Below are positions 5,969-11,765 of a stretch of DNA of 17,730 bases, one piece after another. The translations under genes were made by a program, and so were the position numbers. The notes beneath the pieces are model-generated. The model was not told where the DNA came from. It worked only from the letters and a program-made list of their open reading frames with translations, and made no database searches. This DNA is from Methanothrix harundinacea (lineage in GTDB: Archaea > Halobacteriota > Methanosarcinia > Methanotrichales > Methanotrichaceae). Every line of letters begins with the position of its first letter. Positions within the stretch are counted from its first letter, which is position 1. The stretch lies in the NCBI GenBank assembly GCA_002502785.1, contig DAQG01000051.1, forward strand, positions 1-17,730. The letters run 5' to 3'.

Positions 5969-6829
5969 TTAATCACCATCGTCGGGGTCCTCGTGCAGCT
6001 CTTTAGGGGGGCTCGATGGCCTTTGCGCCCCTGCAGCCCTCTTCGTCGTACCTTCCGCCTTCTCCGCCCGCAGTTTCGCACGCCCCTGGATCTCCTCGAC
6101 GAACCCCGAGGCGAGAATTCCCGTGGGCAGAGCGAACATACCGACGCCGATAATAATTATCATTGAGCCGACGATCTTTCCGAGAGTCGTCACCGGGTAT
6201 ATGTCGTCGTATCCGATGGTGGTGAGGGTCAGCAAACCCCACCACATCGTCGCTGGGGTGCTGGGGAAGTTCTCGGGCTGGACTTTGTGCTCCAGGAAAT
6301 ATATGATGCTGGAGGCGAAGGTGAGAAAGAATACTATGGCGAAGAAAGTCACCGTCAGCTCCTCCTTCTTCGCCCTGATCACCCTCTCGAGGGTCACCAT
6401 CGACTCCGAGTACCTGCCTATCTCAAGGAGCCTGAAGAGCCAGAAGATCCTTACGCCCCGGAGGAACCGGAGATCCGGTAACACTATGGGCAGGTAGTAG
6501 GGGAGGATCACCAAAAGGTCTATGATCGCCAGAGGCGAGAGGGCGAACCTTACCCTGCCTCTGATGGGTGCGGACCGGCCCGGACTCAGGTCCGAGACCC
6601 AGAGCCGCAGAAGGTACTCCACGGTGAAGGCGATTATGGAGAAGAATCCGAAGGAGTCAAAGAGGGGGCCGTATCTCGCGTTGATCGCCTCCTCGCTCTC
6701 CAGGACCACCGCCGCGACGTTGAGGAGGATCAGGGCCATTATGAAGAAGTTGACCAACCTCCCAGCAGCGTTCTCTGGATCGGTCGCCTCCAGGATCTCG
6801 TATATCCGCCTCTTGTACCTTTGGGCCAT
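5969..6829 (-). CDS. Voltage-gated potassium-channel-like protein with GYD filter
   Basis: The 286-residue product has six membrane segments: S1 about 25-43, S2 58-78, S3 96-118, S4 120-136, S5 158-179 and S6 218-244. S4 has R121, R124 and R127 at three-residue spacing, then R133, typical of a voltage sensor. The pore helix and filter (WWGLLTLTTIGYDDIYP, 196-212) and the S6 glycine hinge follow. The filter reads T-I-G-Y-D-D where nearly all potassium channels read T-V/I-G-Y-G-D: D208 replaces the second filter glycine (codon GAC at 6206-6208, one base from GGC). Ion selectivity is thus in doubt. The tail (after 248) is charged and probably cytoplasmic. The frame is open to 6952, but ATG 6829 sits 26 bases from a TATA box, so a leaderless start is preferred. 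Confidence 0.85.
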   Translation of the reverse strand: MAQRYKRRIYEILEATDPENAAGRLVNFFIMALILLNVAAVVLESEEAINARYGPLFDSFGFFSIIAFTVEYLLRLWVSDLSPGRSAPIRGRVRFALSPLAIIDLLVILPYYLPIVLPDLRFLRGVRIFWLFRLLEIGRYSESMVTLERVIRAKKEELTVTFFAIVFFLTFASSIIYFLEHKVQPENFPSTPATMWWGLLTLTTIGYDDIYPVTTLGKIVGSMIIIIGVGMFALPTGILASGFVEEIQGRAKLRAEKAEGTTKRAAGAQRPSSPPKELHEDPDDGD

Positions 6830-6850
6830 CCCTTCATGATATGTCATCTT

Positions 6851-6858
6851 AATATATA
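6851..6858. promoter_or_regulatory. Shared bidirectional TATA-like box
   Basis: The plus strand reads TTAATATATACC around here, and the minus strand reads TATATATT. The centre (about 6855) is 26 bases from the channel ATG at 6829 and 24 bases from the nitrilase ATG at 6879. Neither gene has an SD. One box therefore seems able to start two leaderless transcripts in opposite directions from a 49-base gap. Confidence 0.55.
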
Positions 6859-6878
6859 CCGGTGTCTTTTTTTTGATC

Positions 6879-7628
6879 ATGATCGTGGCCTGCATCCAGC
6901 TCCAGATCCGGCTCTGCAAAAAGGACGGAAACCTCGGCCGCGCCCTGTCCATGGCAACAGAAGCCGTCGAGAAAGGCGCAGAGATCCTGGCATTCCCGGA
7001 GCTGTTCCTTACGGGCTTCTGCTACTCTCAGGACCTATCCGACCATCCCCCCTACTCCTCCCTCGATCCCTTCAGGTCCTTCGTCCGCGAGCACGGCTGC
7101 ACTATCGTGGGCTCCCTCGTCGACGGGAGGCTGAACCGGGGCTTCTGCCTCGATGAGAACGGCATCGGCTTTCGGGAGAAGATCCACCCCTTCGGCCCCG
7201 AGAAGGAGCAGTTCGTCGGGGGAAAATCGATATCGCCGATCCAGACCTCGAAGGGCAAGGTGGGCCTGGAGATCTGCTACGACCTCCGGTTCCCGGAGGT
7301 GGCAAGAAGCCTCGCCCTCTCGGGCGCCGACTACCTGGTCACCATCGCCCAGTTCCCCGCATCGCGGGGATATCACTGGCAGACCCTCTGCCGGGCGAGG
7401 GCCATCGAGAACCAGATCCCCCACATCGCCTGCAACGGTGCAGGCCCCGAGTTCTGTGGCGGGTCCGCCATCCTCGACTCCTGGGGCAGACCCCTCGCAG
7501 AGGCAGGATCTGGGGAGGCGATGATCCTGGCCGAGATCGACCTCGAGGATCGGGACCGGGTCCGTAAGGAGATCCCTGCCTTGGAAGACCTGCGGCCCGA
7601 AATTTACATATTCTATAATAAACGATGA
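6879..7628 (+). CDS. Nitrilase-superfamily carbon-nitrogen hydrolase
   Basis: The 249-residue product has the Glu-Lys-Cys triad of the nitrilase fold: Glu41 in AFPELFLTGF, Lys101 in FREKIHPFGPE and Cys133 in GLEICYDLRFPEV. Length and start (MIVACIQLQI) match single-domain members that hydrolyse small amides, such as omega-amidase (2-oxoglutaramate), deaminated-glutathione amidase and N-carbamoyl-type enzymes. Substrate cannot be read from sequence; ICYDLRFPE and the ASRGYHWQTLCRARAIENQ region (about 164-182) lean toward the Nit2/YafV-like branch. It is cytosolic. Start choice: TTG 6873, ATG 6879 and GTG 6885 are all in frame. ATG 6879 is taken because it lies about 24 bases from the TATA-like box shared with the channel gene. 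A small AT-rich stretch at its end may hold the promoter of the priS cluster. Confidence 0.82.
   Translation: MIVACIQLQIRLCKKDGNLGRALSMATEAVEKGAEILAFPELFLTGFCYSQDLSDHPPYSSLDPFRSFVREHGCTIVGSLVDGRLNRGFCLDENGIGFREKIHPFGPEKEQFVGGKSISPIQTSKGKVGLEICYDLRFPEVARSLALSGADYLVTIAQFPASRGYHWQTLCRARAIENQIPHIACNGAGPEFCGGSAILDSWGRPLAEAGSGEAMILAEIDLEDRDRVRKEIPALEDLRPEIYIFYNKR
7613..7621 (+). promoter_or_regulatory. Possible TATA box for the priS cluster, inside the nitrilase end
   Basis: CTATAATAA in an AT-rich stretch at the last codons of the nitrilase gene would set transcription near 7643, about 60 bases before priS. A tandem 11-bp repeat (CGGCAGAAC at 7633 and 7644) follows directly. The cluster could equally be read from the nitrilase promoter. 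Confidence 0.3.
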
Positions 7629-7702
7629 ACAGCGGCAGAACAACGGCAGAACGATGACTGAAAGGCAGCTGAAGGACGGATGAGGGTGATGGGCGGTCTG
7701 AG

Positions 7703-8971
7703 ATGAAACCCGAGACGGCGAAGTTCCTCCGATCACGGTTCAGGGAGTACTACCTGGAGGTCTCCCTGGAGCCGCCCCCCCAGCTCGAACGAAGGGAGTG
7801 GGGCTTCATCCTCTTCGACGACATGCCCAAGTTCGTCATGCGTCGCCACAAGTCCTTTTTGACGAGATCAGAGCTCGTCGACTACGTAAGAACCTCGGTC
7901 CCGGCCCACGCCTACCACTCAGCCGCCCTCTACGAGCGGCCGGGCGCTCCATCCATGCGGGAGAAGGAGTGGCTCGGCGCAGACCTCATCTTCGACTTGG
8001 ACGCCGATCACCTCCGAAACGCCCCCTCTTCTTACGGCGAGATGCTCGACCTAGTCAAGACCGAGACGATGAAGCTCTTGGAGTTTCTCCTCGAAGACTT
8101 CGGCTTCGCCGACGACGATGTCCGGGTCGTCTTCTCCGGCGGGAGGGGCTACCACATCCACGTTCGAGACCCCCGCGTCCTGGACCTGGGGAGCGGCGAG
8201 CGGCGCGAGATCGTGGACTATCTTACAGGGCGGGGGCTGGACATTGAACGTTTCATTTCCGAAAAGGTCGCCGAGGGCGAGTTCGGAATCGAAAAGAGCC
8301 CCGCCTTTAGATGCCCTCCAGGAAATGCTCCCGGTTGGGCTGGGAGGGTAAACAAATCAGTTCTTTCCTTCATCAAGCACATTCATGACCTTGATAAGGA
8401 CGAGGCGATATCGCTGCTATCTACCAGGAAGGGAATCGGAACGCGGAAGGCGGCTCGTTTTTATGATGGGCTGATGGTAAAAGATGAGATGGGTGAGGAC
8501 ATCTTCGACAAGATCCATAGAGGTAAAATTGACCTCTCTCTTGGAAGTACTGAGTTTTGGAAGATGTTAATAAAGGAAAACCTTGATGGGGTGCGAGTAC
8601 AGCTCAGCCAGGATCAAACTGACGTCGATGGTGCCCACTTCGGTCTCCCTATTGATAGCGAAAAGGGGGAGACCGACGAGCCGGTCACCACCGACGTCAA
8701 AAGGCTGATAAGGTTTCCCCTCAGCCTTCACGGGGGAACGGGCCTCCGGGTTACGCCCCTATCCGTCGGGGGGCTGGAATCCTTCGACCCTCTCCGCGAC
8801 GCCGTCGTCTTCGGCGACCAGCCCGTCGATATATACCTTCGCGCGCCCTACTTCCTTGAGATGCAGGGCGAGAATTTCGATCTGGACGAAGGGCCGGTAA
8901 ACGTCCCACTGTACGCGGCCGTCTTCCTGATGGCCCGGAAGATCGCGGAGCTGGGCAAAGCTTTAGACTGA
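7703..8971 (+). CDS. priS: DNA primase small (catalytic) subunit
   Basis: The 422-residue product is the archaeo-eukaryotic primase catalytic subunit. It makes primers at the fork with PriL, which is not in the window. Catalytic site: IFDLDAD with Asp98 and Asp100, SGGRGYHIHV (145-154) and the C-terminal DVKRLIRFPLSLHGGTGL (331-348) with the conserved Arg and His of the nucleotide site. Length is in the usual 350-420 range. It heads a run of replication and translation genes, with gins51 next, a pairing well known in archaea. Codons in the middle (about 8240-8660) are richer in A/T at third positions than either flank, suggesting replacement by recombination or different constraint. ATG 7703 is the first in-frame start and matches the family beginning; the SD is weak. 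Confidence 0.92.
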   Translation: MKPETAKFLRSRFREYYLEVSLEPPPQLERREWGFILFDDMPKFVMRRHKSFLTRSELVDYVRTSVPAHAYHSAALYERPGAPSMREKEWLGADLIFDLDADHLRNAPSSYGEMLDLVKTETMKLLEFLLEDFGFADDDVRVVFSGGRGYHIHVRDPRVLDLGSGERREIVDYLTGRGLDIERFISEKVAEGEFGIEKSPAFRCPPGNAPGWAGRVNKSVLSFIKHIHDLDKDEAISLLSTRKGIGTRKAARFYDGLMVKDEMGEDIFDKIHRGKIDLSLGSTEFWKMLIKENLDGVRVQLSQDQTDVDGAHFGLPIDSEKGETDEPVTTDVKRLIRFPLSLHGGTGLRVTPLSVGGLESFDPLRDAVVFGDQPVDIYLRAPYFLEMQGENFDLDEGPVNVPLYAAVFLMARKIAELGKALD

Positions 8972-9016
8972 TGAGACGACCTAATATCCCTCTCCGACCT
9001 GGGTGAGGATCGGTGG

Positions 9017-9607
9017 GTGAAGATGAGCGATCTGGATCTTGTGAACCTCCTGCGAAAAGAGCGAAAGGCGGCGGAGCTGTTGCCGCTGGAACCCGGCTTC
9101 TACCAGAAGGTGGGCGAATACCTCGCTGAGCTTGAGCGAGATCGCGTCCAGGTGAAGGACCACTACTCCGTCGAGGCCCAGATTGTGGAAGACGAGCTGA
9201 AGGCGGCCCGGGGGAGCATCGGGCGGCTGATAGACCTTCGGATCAAGAAGATCACTAGGAAGGTACAGCGCGCGGGCTCGGCTTCGAGGGACGTGGCCAT
9301 CAAGGGGATGACTCCGGAGGAGGAGCGGATATACCGCGAGACTCTGGCCGCCCTCACCGAGGGGAGGGAGGCAATCCTCGCCCAGGTGAACCAGGTCAAG
9401 CGCGAGACCACCGAAAGGGCTTTAACGCCCAAGAGGGGTATGACCCAGGAATACGCCCTAGTGCTCATGATGGAGAGCGTTCCGACGTTCGTAGGCGTTG
9501 ATGGAAGACGTTACTCCCTTATGAGGGGAGATCTTGTGATGCTTCCGGCTTTACATGCCAAGAACTTATGTAATAAAAATTTAGCTCGCGAATGCAAGCA
9601 GGTGTGA
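9017..9607 (+). CDS. GINS complex subunit Gins51 (Gins15)
   Basis: The 196-residue product has the helical A domain first (about 1-140, including LVNLLRKERKAAELLPLEPGFY and the basic helix RIKKITRKVQR). A small C-terminal B domain follows (about 152-192: VPTFVGVDGRRYSLMRGDLVMLP). This A-then-B order marks the Gins51/Sld5-Psf1-like class. GINS bridges the MCM helicase, the Cdc45/RecJ-like protein and primase, and its place 45 bases after priS fits that. Archaea of this group often have only this one GINS, which then forms a homotetramer. Start: GTG 9017 has GAGG 8-9 nt upstream; ATG 9023 two codons later is possible, but its SD would be farther away. The end of the gene is unusually AT-rich and may hold a promoter for rpl44e. 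Confidence 0.85.
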   Translation: MKMSDLDLVNLLRKERKAAELLPLEPGFYQKVGEYLAELERDRVQVKDHYSVEAQIVEDELKAARGSIGRLIDLRIKKITRKVQRAGSASRDVAIKGMTPEEERIYRETLAALTEGREAILAQVNQVKRETTERALTPKRGMTQEYALVLMMESVPTFVGVDGRRYSLMRGDLVMLPALHAKNLCNKNLARECKQV

Positions 9608-9611
9608 TCCT

Positions 9612-9893
9612 ATGAAGATGCCAAAGGAGTTTAAAGCTCATTGTCCTTTCTGCAAAAAGCACACCACCCACATCGTGGAGAGGGTGCGAAAGGGGCGGGC
9701 CACGACGATGGCCCACATAGACAGGCAGAAGTACCGGGCCCAGGGCATAGGGAACTCTGGGAAGTTTTCGAAGGTTCCTGGCGGCGACAAGCCCACCAAA
9801 AGGGTGAACATCAGGTACAGATGCAATGAGTGCAAGAAGGCCCACAACCGCAAGGGCTTCAAGGTTTCAAAGTTTGATCTGGTGGAGGGTTAA
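9612..9893 (+). CDS. rpl44e: Large ribosomal subunit protein eL42 (L44e)
   Basis: The 93-residue product matches archaeal L44e over its whole length. It has a zinc ribbon of C11-x2-C14 (CPFC) and C71-x2-C74 (CNEC), with the family stretches KGRATTMAHIDRQKYRAQGIGNSGKFSKVPGG and a C-terminal KVSKFDLVEG. It sits near the E site of the large subunit and helps bind the CCA end of tRNA. Length is normal. The ATG at 9612 (MKMPKEF) is preceded by AGGTGTGAT, a good SD ending 3-4 bases before it; ATG 9618 is a lesser choice. The gins51 stop is only 4 bases away, so they are probably co-transcribed, though TAATAAAAATTTAG at 9571-9584 inside gins51 could be an extra promoter. rps27e follows after two bases. 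Confidence 0.95.
   Translation: MKMPKEFKAHCPFCKKHTTHIVERVRKGRATTMAHIDRQKYRAQGIGNSGKFSKVPGGDKPTKRVNIRYRCNECKKAHNRKGFKVSKFDLVEG
9884..9888 (+). promoter_or_regulatory. Shine-Dalgarno site pointing to a CTG start of rps27e
   Basis: GGAGG inside the last codons of rpl44e is followed by 7 bases and then CTG 9896. No ATG, GTG or TTG exists in the rps27e frame between the preceding TGA (9875) and the first zinc cysteine, so this site decides the start. Confidence 0.6.
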
Positions 9894-9895
9894 CT

Positions 9896-10060
9896 CTGTC
9901 AAAATTTCTGAAAGTCGAGTGTAACGACTGCGAGAACGAGCAGGTTATCTTCGGCAATGCCGCTACGGTGGTAAAGTGCCTGGTCTGCGGTAGAACCCTG
10001 GCCGATCCCAAAGGCGGAAAGGCTCAGGTCAAGACCCAGATCTTAGAAGTGTTAGAGTGA
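9896..10060 (+). CDS. rps27e: Small ribosomal subunit protein eS27 (S27e), apparent CTG start
   Basis: The reading frame gives (M)SKFLKVECNDCENEQVIF, then GNAATVVKCLVCGRTL and ADPKGGKAQVKTQILEVLE, 54 residues. It is a complete S27e with zinc ligands C9, C12, C28 and C31 and the family end ILEVLE. S27e is a small-subunit protein normally found next to L44e in archaea. No standard start codon occurs before the first cysteine: the frame upstream is TGA, then TCT GGT GGA GGG TTA ACT CTG. CTG 9896 has a perfect GGAGG 7 bases before it, so it is taken as the start, leaving residues SKFLKVEC as in family members. An upstream frameshift or base error hiding an ATG is the alternative. The stop overlaps the GTG that could start aIF2-alpha (GTGA). 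Confidence 0.85.
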   Translation: MSKFLKVECNDCENEQVIFGNAATVVKCLVCGRTLADPKGGKAQVKTQILEVLE

Positions 10061-10065
10061 TTGAT

Positions 10066-10839
10066 ATGCAGAGTGAGGGTTGGCCTGAGCCTGGCGAGCT
10101 TGTGGTCTGTACAGTGGATCAGGTGGTGGATTTCGGGGCCTTCGTAATCCTGGACGAGTATAAGGACAAACGAGGTCTGATCCACATATCCGAGGTGGCC
10201 AGCGGCTGGATAAAGTACATTCGAGATCACGTTCGCGAAGGCCAGAAGATCGTCTGCAAAGTGCTCAACGTCGATCCGTCGAGGCACCACATCGATCTAT
10301 CCCTAAAGGATGTCAACGAGCACCAGAGAAGGGATAAGATCCAGGCCTGGAAGGCCGACCAGAAGGCGTGGAAGTGGCTCCAGATGGCCTACGAGGGCGA
10401 GGAGGAGCACCTGGCTGAAATCACGGCCGGTCTCGTCAAGGGGTACGAGAGCCTCTACATGGCGCTGGAAGATGCGGCCGTCAGCGGGATCGAAGCCCTC
10501 ACCGAGGCAGGCCTCAGCTCCGAGGACGCCGAGAAGGTTCTCGCCATCTCTCAGGAGAACGTCAAGATCCCCAATGTAGAGATCACTGGTTACGTCGACC
10601 TCACGAGCCCTGCCTCCGACGGGGTGGAGCTTATCAAAAAGGCCCTCAAGAAGGCTGCCAAGACCAAAGAGAGCGAGGTTACCCTGGACGTGAGGTACGT
10701 CGGTGCGCCCCGCTACAGGATTCACGTTACAGCTCCCGATTACAAGCTGGCCGAGGCAGAGCTTCGAAAGGCGGCAAAGGCTGCAATAGATCTCATAGAG
10801 AAGCAGGGCGGCGAAGGAACTTTCCACAGGCAGGCATGA
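10066..10839 (+). CDS. Translation initiation factor aIF2 alpha subunit
   Basis: The 257-residue product shows the three domains of aIF2-alpha. First is an S1-type OB fold (about 6-80: PGELVVCTVDQVVDFGAFVILDEY, GLIHISEVASGWIKYIRDHV, VDPSRHHIDLSLKDVN). Second is a helical domain (about 85-170). Third is a C-terminal alpha-beta domain (about 170-255, including VTLDVRYVGAPRYRIHVTAPDY) that binds the gamma subunit. With beta and gamma (not in this window) it brings Met-tRNAi to the small subunit. The eukaryotic regulatory serine region is not expected to be used as such. ATG 10066 is chosen because the N-terminus QSEGWPEPGEL then matches family length; GTG 10057, which overlaps the S27e stop, would add three residues. 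Its stop overlaps nop10 by ATGA. Confidence 0.93.
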   Translation: MQSEGWPEPGELVVCTVDQVVDFGAFVILDEYKDKRGLIHISEVASGWIKYIRDHVREGQKIVCKVLNVDPSRHHIDLSLKDVNEHQRRDKIQAWKADQKAWKWLQMAYEGEEEHLAEITAGLVKGYESLYMALEDAAVSGIEALTEAGLSSEDAEKVLAISQENVKIPNVEITGYVDLTSPASDGVELIKKALKKAAKTKESEVTLDVRYVGAPRYRIHVTAPDYKLAEAELRKAAKAAIDLIEKQGGEGTFHRQA

Positions 10840-10997
10840 GATCGAAGATAAAGAAGTGCAGGACCTGTGACCTGTACACCTTGAAGGAGAACTGCCCCAT
10901 CTGCGGCGCTGTGACCAGTCTGACGAAGCCTGCGAGGTTCTCTCCCGAGGACCGCTACGGCAGGTACAGGCGGGCGTTGCGCCAGGAGGCCGAATGA
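10836..10997 (+). CDS. nop10: H/ACA ribonucleoprotein protein Nop10
   Basis: The 53-residue product is a full-length archaeal Nop10. It has a zinc ribbon with C8, C11, C20 and C23 (KKCRTCDLYTL, then ENCPICGA) and the linear tail VTSLTKPARFSPEDRYGRYR that wraps Cbf5. It is part of the H/ACA particle that makes pseudouridine in rRNA, and also of the Cbf5-Nop10 complex. ATG overlaps the aIF2-alpha stop (ATGA at 10836-10839) and its own TGA overlaps the ATG of the PAC2 gene the same way, so the three are translationally coupled. The order aIF2-alpha, Nop10, PAC2 is common across Euryarchaeota. Confidence 0.95.
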   Translation: MRSKIKKCRTCDLYTLKENCPICGAVTSLTKPARFSPEDRYGRYRRALRQEAE

Positions 10998-11758
10998 GAG
11001 AAACTATTGTTCGCAGAATTAAGGACCTCGATCTCAAAAACCCCATTCTTATAGAGGGCCTGCCGGGCGTAGGTCATGTCGGAAAGCTGGTGGCCGAACA
11101 CCTCATTGAGGAGCTGGAAGCCGAGAAGATCATAGAGATCTACTCGCCTCACCTGCCTCCTCAGGTGATCGTCCTGGACGACGGGACGGTAAAGCAGGTC
11201 CGAAACGAGATCTACGCCTACCACGGCAAGGATCGAGATCTTCTCCTCGTGGTGGGGGATTACCAGAGCGCCACCAACGAAGGCCACTACGAGCTTACGG
11301 GTGTATTTCTCGACCTTTGCGAGGAGTTTGGGGTCGAGAGGATCTACACCCTGGGCGGGTACGGCACGGGCCAGTTCGTAGATAAGCCAAAGGTCCTTGG
11401 TGCCGCCAATAGCCTGGAGCTCGTAGAGGAGATGAAGGAGTTTGGCGTCGTCTTCCAGGAGAACGAGCCTGGCGGGGGTATAGTCGGCGTCAGCGGCCTT
11501 CTTGTGGGCCTCGGCAGGCTCAGAGATATCGATGCCGTCTGCCTGATGGGCACCACCAGCGGCTATCTCGTCGACCCCAAGAGCGCCCAGGAGGTTCTCC
11601 GGGTCCTCTCCAAAGCCCTCGATATCGAGGTGGGCATGCAGGCCCTCGAAGACCGGGCCAAGGAGATGGAGCGGATCGTGGGCAAGCTCCAGGAGATGGA
11701 GAAGGCTCAGATGCCCTTCGAGACGAGTGGCGAAGAAGACCTCCGCTACATCGGATGA
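10994..11758 (+). CDS. PAC2 family protein (proteasome assembly chaperone-like)
   Basis: The 254-residue product is a PAC2-family protein. It opens with ILIEGLPGVGHVGKLVAEHLIEEL (about 18-41) and continues with YSPHLPPQVIVLDDG, ELTGVFLDLCEEFGVERIYTLGGYGTG (about 99-126) and VGVSGLLVGLGRLRDIDAVCLMG (about 163-186). The C-terminal helix (about 208-245) looks coiled-coil. Archaeal members, such as PbaA/PbaB, are homologues of eukaryotic proteasome assembly chaperones; some assemble proteasomes or related complexes and others have unknown tasks. GLPGVG looks like a phosphate-binding loop but is a family signature and not a proven nucleotide site. It overlaps nop10 by ATGA. Its end overlaps a possible GTG start of tldE (11727), but tldE more likely starts 7 bases after the stop. 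Confidence 0.88.
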   Translation: MRETIVRRIKDLDLKNPILIEGLPGVGHVGKLVAEHLIEELEAEKIIEIYSPHLPPQVIVLDDGTVKQVRNEIYAYHGKDRDLLLVVGDYQSATNEGHYELTGVFLDLCEEFGVERIYTLGGYGTGQFVDKPKVLGAANSLELVEEMKEFGVVFQENEPGGGIVGVSGLLVGLGRLRDIDAVCLMGTTSGYLVDPKSAQEVLRVLSKALDIEVGMQALEDRAKEMERIVGKLQEMEKAQMPFETSGEEDLRYIG

Positions 11759-11765
11759 GTTCGTC

